Shown: positions 19,696-28,649, counted from the first letter of the stretch. The stretch is 64,000 bases of DNA from Streptomyces sp. NBC_00190 (GCF_036203305.1 NZ_CP108131.1:186001-250000); one strand, 5' to 3'. Notes: generated by a model not told the origin, from the sequence alone. A program made the numbers and translations.

Positions 19696-20130
19696 ATGCC
19701 ATCACCCCACCGGCTCGACGGGTCCGTCCCGCCCAACGGCGCGCAGGCGCTCTACGACGACGTGGTGTGGGCGGACGCGGTCGTGCGGTGCGCGGACGCG
19801 GGTACGCATACGGGTACGGCTCCGGCGCTGACCGCCCGGCCGTTGCCCGACCGTCCGGGCGCCCTCCTGAGCGGCAGCTGCGACCTCGACACCCAGCCGA
19901 TCCTGCGCGCGACGCTCGGCGTCGTCACCCGGATCCCCGGCCGCGTCGTCCATCTCGATCTCGCCGCCGTGGCCTTCCTCGACACGGCCTCGGTCGCCGC
20001 CCTGGTGCAGGCGGCCGCCACCGTCACGGGACAGGGGCGTCGTCTGCTGCTCCACCACCCGCCATACTCGCTCCGCAAGGTAGTGGAGATGTTCCCGGAC
20101 GAATGTGCCGCGCTGGAGGTCGCAGCATGA
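19696..20130 (+). CDS. STAS-domain protein with N-terminal extension
   Basis: A 144-residue protein. The first 55 residues are variable; residues about 56-140 form a STAS fold (GSCDLDTQPILRATLG, VHLDLAAVAFLDTASVAALV). At the usual serine position the loop reads FLDTASV, so a threonine could be the phosphorylation site. The stop overlaps the ATG of the MEDS gene (ATGA), showing translational coupling. It begins nine bases after the sigma-factor stop, so sigma, STAS and MEDS-HATPase are probably one transcript. Confidence 0.83.
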   Translation: MPSPHRLDGSVPPNGAQALYDDVVWADAVVRCADAGTHTGTAPALTARPLPDRPGALLSGSCDLDTQPILRATLGVVTRIPGRVVHLDLAAVAFLDTASVAALVQAAATVTGQGRRLLLHHPPYSLRKVVEMFPDECAALEVAA

Positions 20131-21074
20131 TCAACCTTCCTGCGTCCACCACCCCCGGGGCCTTCGTCCACCCCGCCCTCTTCTACGAGGGTCAGGCGGA
20201 GTACCTGGCGGGAGTGGGAGGGTTCGTCACGGCCGCCCTGGAAGCGGACGAGCCGGTGCTCGTGGCGGTACCGGGGCCGCGGCTGGACGTGCTGCGCGAG
20301 AGCCTCGACGAGGCCGCGGCCGAGGTCGCCTGGACGGACATGACGCGGTTGGGCCGCAATCCCGGCCGCATCCTGGCCGCCTTGCAGGATTTCGCCGACC
20401 GCCACGCGGACCGTGCGGCGCGAATCGTGGGCGAGCCGATCTGGCCCGGCCGCTCGCGGGCCGAGGTGCTGGAGGCCACGCGTCACGAAGCCCTCATCAA
20501 CACCGCCTTCGCGGGGCGCCCGGCCACCGTCCTGTGCCCGTACGACGTCCCGGGTCTGCCGGCCGCGGTGGTGTCCGATGCCCGGCGCACCCATCCCACC
20601 GTGATCGAGAAGGGCGCGGAGCTGCTCAGCCCGGCCTACACCGACGCCCCGTCGGTCTGCGCCGACTGCGATCATCCCCTGCCCGAACCCGACGGCGGTA
20701 CGCCCCGGCGCGAGTACGCCCACGGGCAGCTGGGCGGCGTACGCGAGTACGCCGAGGCCTGGGCCCGCGGCACGGCCCTGAGCGCGGCGCGGCGCGGCGA
20801 TCTCATCCTCGCGATCAGCGAGGCCGCCGCCAACTCCCTCTCCCACGGGGGCGGGAGCGGGGCGCTCCGGCTGTGGAGCACCGGTACCGGGGTCGTGGCC
20901 GAGATCCGCGACGTCGGGCACCTGACGGACCCGCTGGCGGGGCGCCGCCGTCCCGCGCTGGCGTCTGCCAACGGAGGCCGCGGCCTGTGGATGATCCATC
21001 AGCTGTGCGACCTGGTCGAGATCCGCGCCTGCGCCGACGGCCTCACTTTGAGACTGCACATGGCGACCGCGTGA
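20127..21074 (+). CDS. MEDS-domain anti-sigma regulatory factor (HATPase)
   Basis: A 315-residue protein. Residues about 10-170 are a MEDS domain (HPALFYEGQAEYLAGVGGFV, then MTRLGRNPGRILAALQDF and GEPIWPGRSRAEVLEATRHE), a sensory module found in methanogen and actinobacterial regulators. Residues about 215-310 form an RsbW-like HATPase with LAISEAAANSLSHGGG and NGGRGLWMIHQLCDLVEI. A CADCDHPLP motif sits between the domains and could bind a metal. Coupled to the STAS gene upstream; together they look like a sensor-switch pair for the sigma factor. Confidence 0.87.
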   Translation: MINLPASTTPGAFVHPALFYEGQAEYLAGVGGFVTAALEADEPVLVAVPGPRLDVLRESLDEAAAEVAWTDMTRLGRNPGRILAALQDFADRHADRAARIVGEPIWPGRSRAEVLEATRHEALINTAFAGRPATVLCPYDVPGLPAAVVSDARRTHPTVIEKGAELLSPAYTDAPSVCADCDHPLPEPDGGTPRREYAHGQLGGVREYAEAWARGTALSAARRGDLILAISEAAANSLSHGGGSGALRLWSTGTGVVAEIRDVGHLTDPLAGRRRPALASANGGRGLWMIHQLCDLVEIRACADGLTLRLHMATA

Positions 21075-21230
21075 GAGCGGCGGTCGCCTAGAGTGTCAGC
21101 GTGCTCGGGTGTCCTCGGCCGAGGGGGCGTACGCGAGGTCCGGAGCACCGGGACGGTGAAGTGGCCGACGGGGCCGTCAGGGTTTCCGTGAGCACAGACC
21201 AGTGTCGACGGTGGGGGGTGAGAGACCACG

Positions 21231-21695
21231 GTGGAAACGATCGGGCCGGAAACCGGCGATCCGCTGCGCGCCGGGCCTTCCGGCGCGGGGCAGCGGCGTC
21301 GACTCGCCCTGTCCGGCGTCCGCGGCCACGTGGGCAAGGGCCGCGACTTCACGCACCGGGCCTTGGTGGACTGGGGCTGGGAGGGGAACGAGACCGCCGA
21401 CGACGTCCTGCTCCTCGTCTCCGAACTGCTGACCAATGCGTCGCTGCACGCGGGTGGTTGCCTCGAACTGGTGCTCACGGGCGGTGAGGTCCTGCGGATC
21501 GAGGTCTTCGACGGTACGACTACGCCGCCCAAGCCCCACCCGTCCCCGCAGCGGGGCGTGCCGGGCGGGCACGGGCTCTACATCGTGGAGCGGCTGTCCG
21601 ATCGCTGGGGCACCCGTGTCCATGAGCGCGGCAAGGCCGTCTGGGCCGAGGTCGACGCGTCCCGGCTGACCTCGGGCAGGTCCACGGGCCGGTGA
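21231..21695 (+). CDS. HATPase anti-sigma family protein
   Basis: A 154-residue RsbW-like ATP-binding protein. VLLLVSELLTNASLHAGG is the N-box and RGVPGGHGLYIVERLSDRWG the G-box region. The GTG start at 21231 has a GGGGGTGAGAG tract ahead of it. It is the third such HATPase in four kilobases and stands alone, 156 bases after the MEDS gene. Confidence 0.8.
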   Translation: METIGPETGDPLRAGPSGAGQRRRLALSGVRGHVGKGRDFTHRALVDWGWEGNETADDVLLLVSELLTNASLHAGGCLELVLTGGEVLRIEVFDGTTTPPKPHPSPQRGVPGGHGLYIVERLSDRWGTRVHERGKAVWAEVDASRLTSGRSTGR

Positions 21696-21807
21696 CCGGC
21701 CGGGCCCGTCCCCCGGGCCGCGTCGTACCGCGGGCCGGGTCGCGCCGTTCCGCGCCAACGTCCCCGTACGGGAGCGTCATTGTGGCATCCGGGGGCAGGC
21801 GCGCGGT

Positions 21808-21930
21808 ATGACATCGCATCCGTTCGTCTCCCTCGCCCTGTCCCCGGCGCCCGGCCCCGCCTGGCTCCACCTGGCCGTCATCGCCTTCGCCCTCCTCGTC
21901 CTCGTCCATTCCCTGGCCCGGCACCGGTAG
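21808..21930 (+). CDS. Small single-span membrane protein (40 residues)
   Basis: ATG 21808 to TAG 21930 encodes 40 residues. Residues 1-17 are polar and Pro-rich, residues about 18-34 form one hydrophobic helix (WLHLAVIAFALLVLVHSL), and it ends in basic RHR, the usual inside anchor. There is no strong ribosome site, so the call is tentative. It lies 69 bases ahead of the NADH dehydrogenase-like gene and may be a leader or a small partner. Confidence 0.4.
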   Translation: MTSHPFVSLALSPAPGPAWLHLAVIAFALLVLVHSLARHR

Positions 21931-21998
21931 GAATTCCCCCTCCGGGGCAGACGCGCAGGGGTCAGTGGACCCAGCAGGCCCGGGAAGGGAGCAACACC

Positions 21999-23384
21999 AT
22001 GACAGCCGTGGCAGCCGTCGCACGTCCGAGGATCCTCGTGGTGGGCGCCGGATTCGCCGGAGTGGAGTGCGTACGCCGCCTGGAGCGGCGCCTCTCCCCC
22101 ACCGAGGCGGAGATCACCCTCGTCACCCCGTCCTCCTACCAGCTCTACCTGCCGCTGCTGCCGCAGGTGGCCGCCGGGGTCCTGACCCCGCAGTCGATCG
22201 CCGTGTCCCTGCGCCGCAGCCGTCGGCACCGTACGCGCATCGTTCCCGGCGGCGCCGTGGGCGTGGACACACGGGCGAAGGTGTGCGTCGTACGGAAGAT
22301 CTCGGGCGAGTTGACCTCACTGGCCTACGACCACCTGGTCCTGGCCCCTGGAAGCGTCACCCGCTCCTTCGACATCCCCGGACTCGCCGAGCACGCCCGC
22401 GGCATGAAGACCCTCGCCGAGGCCGCCCACCTGCGCGATCACGTCATCGCCCAGCTCGATCTCGCCGACGCCTGCGAGGACGAGGCGGAGACGGCGGCGC
22501 GGCTCTGCTTCGTCGTCGTGGGCGGTGGCTACGCCGGCACCGAGACGGCGGCCTGCCTACAGCGGCTCACCCATCACGCGGTCCGGCGCTACCCGCGCCT
22601 GGATCCGCGCCAGATCCGCTGGCACCTCCTGGACGTCGCACCGACGCTGATGCCCGAGCTCGGCGAGGCGCTGGGCGCATCGGCCCTGGACATGCTGCAC
22701 CGGCGGGGTATCGATGTGTCGCTCGGCGTGTCCGTCGCCAAGGCCGGGCCGGACGAGGTGACGCTCACCGACGGCCGTGTCCTGCGCACTCACACGCTCA
22801 TCTGGACCGCCGGCGTGGCCGCCAGCCCGCTGATCGCCACGCTGGAGGCCGAGACCGATCGCGGGCGGCTCGTGGTCGCCCCCGACCTGACGGTGCCCGG
22901 CCTGCCGGGAGTCCTTGCCCTCGGCGACGCGGCCGCGGTGCCCGACCTCGCCGCGGGCACGGAGGGGGCGGTCTGCCCGCCCACCGCCCAGCACGCCCAG
23001 CGGCAGGGGCGCACGGCCGCCGACAACCTCATCGCGACCCTGCGGCACCGGCCGCTCGTGCCCTACCGGCACAAGGACCTGGGGCTGGTGGTGGACCTGG
23101 GGGGACGCGACGGTGTCGCCAGGCCCCTCGGCATCGAGCTGAGGGGCTTGCCCGCGCAGGCGGTGGCCCGGGGATACCACTGGGCGGCGCTGCGCACCAG
23201 CGTGGCCCGGACGAGGGTCCTGACGAACTGGATGCTCAACGCGGTGGCGGGTGACGATTTCGTACGGACGGGCTTCCAGGCGTGGCGGCCGCCGACGCTG
23301 AGGGAGTTCGAGCACACCGACGCGTACCTGACGCCCGAGCAGGTCCGCGAGCACGCCGCACTGCGCGCGGGACATCTCCCGTAA
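21999..23384 (+). CDS. Type II NADH dehydrogenase-like FAD oxidoreductase
   Basis: A 461-residue pyridine nucleotide-disulfide family enzyme. ILVVGAGFAGVECVRRLERR binds FAD at the N-terminus, FVVVGGGYAGTETAACLQRL near residue 175 binds NAD(P)H, and GVLALGDAAAVPD near residue 305 is the second FAD contact. PPTAQHAQRQGRTAADNL is typical of NDH-2 enzymes, and the C-terminal 90 residues carry the amphipathic membrane-docking region. GGGAAGGGA precedes the ATG. It would pass electrons from NADH to menaquinone without proton pumping, a common stress or low-oxygen adaptation. Confidence 0.85.
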   Translation: MTAVAAVARPRILVVGAGFAGVECVRRLERRLSPTEAEITLVTPSSYQLYLPLLPQVAAGVLTPQSIAVSLRRSRRHRTRIVPGGAVGVDTRAKVCVVRKISGELTSLAYDHLVLAPGSVTRSFDIPGLAEHARGMKTLAEAAHLRDHVIAQLDLADACEDEAETAARLCFVVVGGGYAGTETAACLQRLTHHAVRRYPRLDPRQIRWHLLDVAPTLMPELGEALGASALDMLHRRGIDVSLGVSVAKAGPDEVTLTDGRVLRTHTLIWTAGVAASPLIATLEAETDRGRLVVAPDLTVPGLPGVLALGDAAAVPDLAAGTEGAVCPPTAQHAQRQGRTAADNLIATLRHRPLVPYRHKDLGLVVDLGGRDGVARPLGIELRGLPAQAVARGYHWAALRTSVARTRVLTNWMLNAVAGDDFVRTGFQAWRPPTLREFEHTDAYLTPEQVREHAALRAGHLP

Positions 23385-23471
23385 AGGGGGCCTTGTCGTT
23401 CGACGCCTCGGTATCCGAGGTATAGGGAGCTCTCTTCGGATCGGCCGGGCGGCCGACTCCGCCCGTGATGG

Positions 23472-23915
23472 GGGCGGACCGCCGTCGGCCTGGCGGCGTT
23501 GGTGGTGCTGGTCGTGCTGTTGGGGCGCTTCAGCCTGGTTCCGGGGTTCGGCGGCCTGTTCGGTGAGGAGACGCGGGACCGCTCCGGCCCCACGCTGCTC
23601 AAATCGCGCCAGGACATGAACCGTTACGAGGCGGCTGCACCGGCTGCCCTGCCCTGTGCTCGACGAGGCCGCGCTGGACCCGAACCGCTCGCACGCGGTG
23701 TCGAAACAGCGCGGCCTGCTGGACCGGCTCGGCGACCTCTTCTCCGACAACCCGGTAGCTGAGCAGGCCGTGCAGAAGCTGGCCGGGCGGCACGTCGAGG
23801 AAGCGGCCCGCGACAGGGGGCTCGCGGAGCGCGCCGAGAAGAACACGACGGCGATGCCGGAGGGGTTGTCGTTGCACTCCCTGGGTTCCGCACGGTGCAC
23901 GTGCACTACGGGTGA
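23472..23915 (+). pseudogene. Decayed DUF4230 family protein
   Basis: Three frames together resemble a DUF4230 protein. RTAVGLAALVVLVVLLGRFS is the N-terminal anchor, followed by FGEETRDRSGPTLLKSRQD and NRYEAAA. The central beta region, about 60 residues, is missing. AVSKQRGLLDRLGDLFSDNP and EQAVQKLAGRHVEEAARD then resume in another frame, and the C-terminus GFRTVHVHYG reaches TGA 23913 only after one more frameshift. The normal start codon is also lost. This is a gene broken by at least one deletion and two frameshifts. Confidence 0.7.
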
Positions 23916-23934
23916 GGGGGCGCGGGGCCTCTCG

Positions 23935-24186
23935 CTCCGGGGCTTGCGACGCGGAGTCCTCCTGGATCGCGGCGAGGACGACCCCGTGGTCCGCCGGGTC
24001 GGCGTAGCGGCGCAGGGCGGACCGGCTGCCCGGCCCGTTTCCGTCACCTCCGCCGACACCGGGCGAGCCCCGAGCGCCACGGCCTCGCGCTCGCCCTCGT
24101 CGAGGCGGTGCGCCGCCACGCAGGTCGGCGCAGAACCGTGCCAGGAGCCCGGACTCGGCACTGCCCAGGACGAGAACGGTTGTCTC
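23935..24186 (-). pseudogene. Decayed VOC/glyoxalase-like gene, paralogue of 34.8 kb
   Basis: The minus-strand sequence is similar along its length to the intact VOC gene at 34843-35328: LRRYADPADHGVVLAAIQED near the C-terminal end and EGEREAVALGARPV in the middle, with a near-identical 5' end at 24120-24185. About 130 bases corresponding to 35110-35240 are missing and the frames no longer connect. It is a partial duplicate of the intact gene. Confidence 0.75.
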
Positions 24187-24306
24187 TCGTGCCGTGCAGC
24201 TCGGTGCGGAGCCTGGTACCCGGAGCCTGGAGACCCGCCCGCGGAACAGGCGTCTCCACGCTCACCCAGCCGGTGGCGCCACGCGTCATTTGCCTCGCGG
24301 GAGCTG

Positions 24307-25401
24307 TCAAACCCGGCCTTCCTCCGGTCCGCGGACCACTGTCGCGCCGAAGGGCGCGGCACCCGCCTCCGGTACCGGCGCGAGCACCACGCGGGGCAGG
24401 GCCTCCGGGTGCTTCTCCGAGAGCCAGCCGATCAGCTGTTCCCGTACCGCGCAGCGCACGGTCCACAGGTCGTCCGCGTCCTCGGCGGTGACGATCACGC
24501 GCACGACCATGGTGGACGGGGTCGTCTCGGTGACGGCGACGTCCCATGCTCGGCCGTCCCACTCCCGGCAGTGGTGCAGGATCTCGTGGACCTTCTCGCG
24601 CATGAGGTCCACGGGGGCCCGGTGGTCGCAGTGGAGGAAGACGGTTCCGGTCATCTGGACGCCGCCGCGGGACCAGTTCTCGAAGGGGCGGGTGGTGAAG
24701 TACGAGACGGGCATGGTGATCCGGCGCTCGTCCCAGGTCCGTACGGCGAGGAACGTGAGGGTGATGTCCTCCACCACTCCCCACTCACCGGCGACGACGA
24801 CGGTGTCGCCGATGCGCACCATGTCGCCGAAGGCGATCTGGAACCCGGCGAAGAGGTTGCCCAGCGTCGACTGGGCGGCGATGCCCGCGACGATGCCGAT
24901 GATCCCGGCGGAGGCGAGCATGGAGGTGCCGAGTGCGCGGAAGCTCGGGAAGGTGAGGAGCATCGCAGCGGCCGCGACGACGGCGACGACAGCGGTCACG
25001 ACTCGCATGATCAGCGTCACCTGGGTGCGGACCCTGCGGACCCGGGCCGGGTCGCGGGTGCCGGTCGCATAGCGGGCGTAGCCGGACTCGACGACGGCGG
25101 AGGCCACACCGACGATGAGCCAGGCGCCGGCGCCGATCAGGGCGAGCGAGAGGATCCGGCCGATGACGGCCTCGTTCTCCTGCAGCGGGCGCCAGGCGGT
25201 CTGCCGGTAGGCCCCCCTGAGCAGTGCGGCGAGCAGCACGATCTGCAGGGCCGGGCGGCAGCGGCGCAGCGAGTTCCACAGGGGCGTTTCGGGGTGGCGT
25301 GCGTCGGCCCGGCGCAGCAGCCGATCGACAGCCCATCCGGCCGCGACGGTGAGCAGGAGCGAGCACCCCAGGACGGTCAGCAAGCGAAGAGCGGTGTTCA
25401 T
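24307..25401 (-). CDS. MscS-family mechanosensitive channel
   Basis: A 364-residue protein. Four hydrophobic segments occupy residues about 5-160; the pore-lining helix reads LASAGIIGIVAGIAAQSTLGNLFAG, with the glycine/alanine packing of MscS TM3. The beta domain follows (DMVRIGDTVVVAGEWGVVEDITL) and the ITMPVSYFTTRPFENWSR segment is typical of the YbdG/MSL-type subgroup. The C-terminal 100 residues form the cytosolic cage. It releases solutes on sudden osmotic downshift, in keeping with the stress genes around it. Confidence 0.87.
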   Translation of the reverse strand: MNTALRLLTVLGCSLLLTVAAGWAVDRLLRRADARHPETPLWNSLRRCRPALQIVLLAALLRGAYRQTAWRPLQENEAVIGRILSLALIGAGAWLIVGVASAVVESGYARYATGTRDPARVRRVRTQVTLIMRVVTAVVAVVAAAAMLLTFPSFRALGTSMLASAGIIGIVAGIAAQSTLGNLFAGFQIAFGDMVRIGDTVVVAGEWGVVEDITLTFLAVRTWDERRITMPVSYFTTRPFENWSRGGVQMTGTVFLHCDHRAPVDLMREKVHEILHHCREWDGRAWDVAVTETTPSTMVVRVIVTAEDADDLWTVRCAVREQLIGWLSEKHPEALPRVVLAPVPEAGAAPFGATVVRGPEEGRV

Positions 25402-25483
25402 ATCTCCTCAGCGGATGTAGGCGGCATGGACTTCCACGCGCCTGCCCAGAGAAGAATCGGCGACACCAGGAGTCACGCCGGGA

Positions 25484-25945
25484 ACAGGATGCGGCCCCGC
25501 GACGCCGAGGCGCCGGGGGCCGCGTCCTGGTCACCCGCGAGTACGGAAGGCTCGCGGGGACGGTCAGGTCCTGTCGCGCTTGTCGCGCAGGGAGTCCTGG
25601 ATGCCGCGGGCTCGTCCCTCGGTCTCGCTCATCGCTTCCTTCGCCTTGCCCTCGGCCTGGTCCATCTTTCCCTTGTCAGCCATGGTGAACTCCTTGATGT
25701 GGGGAACCCCGATGGGGGCAAGCTGGATGAAGTCGGACCGACGTGCGCGGCGAGCCGCCGACCGCCTCGCGCTAGGCGGAGGACTCCGGCCGGGGCACCG
25801 AAGTTTTCCGGCTTTCCTGTTTAAGCGTTCGGTTCGGGACCATACGCGTGAATGACGGCGGGTCGCCGTTCGAGCGGGGCAGCGACCCGCCGAGATCGGT
25901 GGCCGCACGCTGGTGTCCCGTCCCCCCGGGCACCGCGTGCGGCCG
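25484..25945. repeat. Dispersed duplication, copy 1 (CsbD segment)
   Basis: This stretch is closely similar to 36086-36640: both start with the same GAACAGGATGCGGCCCCGCG block, carry the CsbD gene on the minus strand, and end with the palindromic block at 25856-25892. In this copy the right arm of that hairpin has one mismatch (CAGCGACCCGCCG). Traces of the same duplication extend upstream: 24238-24308 resembles 35908-35970. Confidence 0.8.
25564..25683 (-). CDS. CsbD family stress protein, shortened copy
   Basis: A 39-residue protein, MADKGKMDQAEGKAKEAM then SETEGRARGIQDSLRDKRDRT. Compared with the 65-residue paralogue at 36.2 kb it lacks the 26 residues between two copies of the MDQAKGKAKEA repeat, as expected if recombination between the internal repeats removed one unit. 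A ribosome site (AAGGAG) precedes the ATG, so it may still be expressed, but it carries only one CsbD repeat. CsbD proteins are general-stress proteins of unknown biochemical role. Confidence 0.65.
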   Translation of the reverse strand: MADKGKMDQAEGKAKEAMSETEGRARGIQDSLRDKRDRT

Positions 25946-26015
25946 CCGTCCTGTGAAGGGTTCCCGATCCCCGGCAGCGGCCGTTGCCGGGCGCGATCCG
26001 GGGTAGGCGCCGCAT

Positions 26016-26245
26016 CATGAACCTCGCATCTGCGCTTGCCGCCGAAGGAACCCGTCCCTGCTGCTGATCCTCGTCGGCGTTGTCGTCGCCGCCCTGCTGG
26101 TCGCCGCCTACTGATGGGGCAGCCGTCGCGCCGCCCGCCGCCGGGCCACGGTCGGTACGGCGGCCCCCCAGCCGCGCAGCCGCTCCTGGCAGGCCCCCCA
26201 GGAGTACCCGGACCAGGGACAGCCGCACGCGTTACATCGCACGCA
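26016..26245 (+). pseudogene. Decayed DUF6479-like small membrane protein
   Basis: ATG 26016 gives MNLASALAAEG, then a frameshift is needed to continue as RNPSLLLILVGVVVAALLVAAY. A TGA then stands where the family has a tryptophan, followed by WGSRRAARRRATVG and a Pro/Gln-rich tail (SRSWQAPQEYPDQGQP). One hydrophobic span followed by an Arg-rich stop-transfer and a polar tail is the layout of the DUF6479 family common in Streptomyces. Two lesions make it a pseudogene; family assignment is from memory. Confidence 0.5.
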
Positions 26246-26288
26246 TGACACCGGATGCTCGACACCGCACGCCCGGCCGCTTGAACGT

Positions 26289-26330
26289 GCCGCCGGCCGC
26301 GCCCCGGGCAGTGGGGGCGCGGCCGGCGGC
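26289..26330. terminator. Bidirectional terminator, 17-bp perfect stem
   Basis: GCCGCCGGCCGCGCCCC at 26289-26305 is perfectly complementary to 26314-26330, with an eight-base loop. It lies between the rightward DUF6479-like remnant and the stop of the leftward hemerythrin gene (26353). Confidence 0.75.
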
Positions 26331-26352
26331 GGCTTCCGGTTTCGGCCGGGGC

Positions 26353-26907
26353 CTACTCGCCGCGCCCTGTAACGAAGTCGCGCGCGCGGTCGACCAGTCC
26401 GGTACCGGCGGACAGCAGCCGGCTGTGCGGCTGCGAGGCCAGGACGCCGGGGTGGGGCCGGGTCGGCGCGAACCTCTTGGCCCGGCGCACCTTGTCACCC
26501 ATCCTGACCAGGTCCTCCGCGGAGCACGCCTGACGGAGCCGTGGAAAGAGGTGCTCCTCCTCGTCGTGCACGTGAGCGGCGACCTCCGCCTTCAGCGCGG
26601 CGATCATCCGGTCGAAATCAGATCCCCCCGCGTCCAGTCCTTCGAGGTCCTTCAGCAGTTTCTCGACACGGGCGTGGTCGGCCAGTTCCTTGTCCGCGAT
26701 GATGTCGCCGTCCGGGAAGTGCTCCCGGACCGCCGGGTAGAGGTGTTCCTCCTCCGCCACCGAATGCCGGACCAGTTCGATGGTCAGCCGCTCGGCCGCC
26801 TTCTGCCGCTCTCCAGCCGGGGCGGTGTGCTCGATCCTGTCGAACAACACTGCCACCTCACGGTGGTCGATGGTCAGTTCGGCGATGATGTCCGCTGCGT
26901 GTCCCAT
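26353..26907 (-). CDS. Hemerythrin-like HHE domain protein
   Basis: A 184-residue protein. Residues about 8-140 form an HHE cation-binding four-helix bundle: AELTIDHREVAVLFDRIE, VRHSVAEEEHLYPAVREHF, LADHARVEKLLKDLE and AAHVHDEEEHLFPRLRQAC supply the His/Glu ligands for a di-iron site. The last 40 residues are basic and Pro-rich. Bacterial HHE proteins bind oxygen or nitric oxide or respond to oxidative stress. It stands as a single leftward gene. Confidence 0.87.
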   Translation of the reverse strand: MGHAADIIAELTIDHREVAVLFDRIEHTAPAGERQKAAERLTIELVRHSVAEEEHLYPAVREHFPDGDIIADKELADHARVEKLLKDLEGLDAGGSDFDRMIAALKAEVAAHVHDEEEHLFPRLRQACSAEDLVRMGDKVRRAKRFAPTRPHPGVLASQPHSRLLSAGTGLVDRARDFVTGRGE

Positions 26908-26982
26908 GCCGTGCTCCTTCCCGATCGGCCTCTACCGGCGTCGCAAGCCGGTCGTCGCGCGCGTACCCCGGACGACGCACCG

Positions 26983-27600
26983 CTAACGGGACGCCCGGTC
27001 GGCGCGGGGCCCGCGGTCCTCGCGCCTTGTCCAGCGGTGCCACCAGTGCCTGCGGCGGGGATGGACGGCGCGCCCCAGCCGCCGGCCGATCAACAGGTAT
27101 CCGAGAAGCGCCCCTGCCGTGTTGAGGAGGACGTCGTCGATGTCGAATACGCGTCCGTCGACCAGGGCTCCCTGGAGGAGCTCCACCAGGGTCATCAGGC
27201 AGACCGTCACGACGGCCACGCGCAACAGCCCCCTGGCCACTGGCAGCAGGACGGGCAGGAGCACACCGAAGGGCAGGCCGAGCAGCAGGTTACCCCCCAG
27301 CTGGCGCACGGCCTCCGCGGTCGAACCCCCGTTCAAATAGGCGCTGATCGAACGGCCGGGACGCACGTTGCTGTGCACCAACGGCACCGAGGCGGCTGAG
27401 GGTTCCAGCGTCAGCCGGGCCAGGGCCAGACTGAACAGGACGGTCCCGGCGAAGGCGGCCAGCATGGCCAGTGCCCGGACGGCCGGGCGTACGGGGTCCC
27501 GCCGCCGCGCCGCGAGCGGCTCACGGCTCGCCCTCCCCGGGGTGGGCCCGCCCGCCTTCACCGAGTCCCCGTCGCGCCACCACGCGCACCTCTGTGTCAT
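26983..27600 (-). CDS. VanZ-like family membrane protein
   Basis: A 205-residue protein starting MTQRCAWWRDGDSV. Hydrophobic segments at about residues 45-65, 95-125, 130-145 and 160-180 and the signature NLLLGLPFGVLLPVLLP ... VELLQGALVDGRVFDIDDVLLNTAGALLGYL match the VanZ family, with its conserved Asp-x-x-Asp-Asp-Val-x-x-Asn loop. The C-terminus is strongly basic and His/Trp-rich. VanZ proteins are associated with low-level teicoplanin resistance; in Streptomyces they are mostly of unknown role. Divergent from the YihY gene by 102 bases. Confidence 0.82.
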   Translation of the reverse strand: MTQRCAWWRDGDSVKAGGPTPGRASREPLAARRRDPVRPAVRALAMLAAFAGTVLFSLALARLTLEPSAASVPLVHSNVRPGRSISAYLNGGSTAEAVRQLGGNLLLGLPFGVLLPVLLPVARGLLRVAVVTVCLMTLVELLQGALVDGRVFDIDDVLLNTAGALLGYLLIGRRLGRAVHPRRRHWWHRWTRREDRGPRADRASR

Positions 27601-27702
27601 GCGGGCGCGTCTACCCCGTGGACCGCCCGGAACGCGCGCACCCGCGCCGGGCCTGACCGGCACGCAGCGCATGGGCACGGGCCCGTCGGGCACGCGCGTT
27701 CC

Positions 27703-28629
27703 GTGACCGACATTCCCCGCACCGCATCGCGTCGAGAGCGCCGTCCCTCCCGCGCCGTCGCGGCGCGCGCCCGGGCCGCGCTGCTGCGCACGGCCGTCCG
27801 TGTCTGGAACGACAACATCGCTGACCACGCGGCCGCCCTGACCTACTACGCCGTCCTGGCGCTCCTGCCCGCGCTCGTCATCGCGGTCTCCCTCGTGGGA
27901 CTGCTGGGCGACGTAACGAGGAGTCGCCTGATCACCGAGCTCACCTCGTACGCGCCGCCCCAGTCGGCGCAGGCCCTGCGCGAGGCGCTCGACGGCCTGA
28001 CGGCGACGCACACGTCGATATGGGTCCTGCAGATCAGCGGTGTCGTCAGCGCCCTCTGGTCGGCGTGCAGTTACCTCGCGGTGTTCCGCCGCGCACTGCA
28101 CGCCATGCACCGGGTACCCGACACCCGGCCGCCGCTCCGGGCGGCGCACACACTGGTCATCACCGCCACGCTGCTGCTGATCCTGCTCGTGGCGGGCGCC
28201 GCCGGGCTGGTCGCGTCCGGGCCCGTGGCCCGCCGGGCCGTACAGGCCGCCGGTGGCGGCAGCGCGCAGAGCGTCGCGCTCCTGCGCTGGCCCCTCCAGC
28301 TCGTGGTCGTCACCCTGCTGGTCCTGATCCTCTTCCGGACCGGCCCAACCCAGAGCCGCGGGGCACGCCGGGGCCTGCCCGGCGGCGTACTGGCGGCCCT
28401 GCTCTGGCTCGCCGCCACGGGGCTCTTCACGCTCTACACCGAACTGGATACGTACGGGCGGCTCTACGGCTCGCTGGCCGGGATCGTGGTCTTCGTCGTC
28501 TGGCTCTGGTTCGCCAACCTCGCCCTGCTCACCGGCGCCCAGTTCAACGCGGAGCGCGCCCGCGACCGGGACGCTCCAGGACGTGCGCCCGGGGGCAAGG
28601 TGTCGGGCGCGGAGGGGCGACTCCGCTGA
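27703..28629 (+). CDS. YihY/BrkB family integral membrane protein
   Basis: A 308-residue paralogue of the protein at 9.7 kb. DNIADHAAALTYYAVLALLPALVIAVSLVG is the first conserved segment, followed by LTATHTSIWVLQISGVVSALWSACSY. The last spans read GRLYGSLAGIVVFVVWLWFANLALLTGAQFNAERAR, the family C-terminal signature. About six membrane spans. The basic N-terminus (RRERRPSRAVAARARAALLR) would lie inside. Confidence 0.88.
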   Translation: MTDIPRTASRRERRPSRAVAARARAALLRTAVRVWNDNIADHAAALTYYAVLALLPALVIAVSLVGLLGDVTRSRLITELTSYAPPQSAQALREALDGLTATHTSIWVLQISGVVSALWSACSYLAVFRRALHAMHRVPDTRPPLRAAHTLVITATLLLILLVAGAAGLVASGPVARRAVQAAGGGSAQSVALLRWPLQLVVVTLLVLILFRTGPTQSRGARRGLPGGVLAALLWLAATGLFTLYTELDTYGRLYGSLAGIVVFVVWLWFANLALLTGAQFNAERARDRDAPGRAPGGKVSGAEGRLR

Positions 28630-28649
28630 TCAGCGCGGATCTACGTTCG

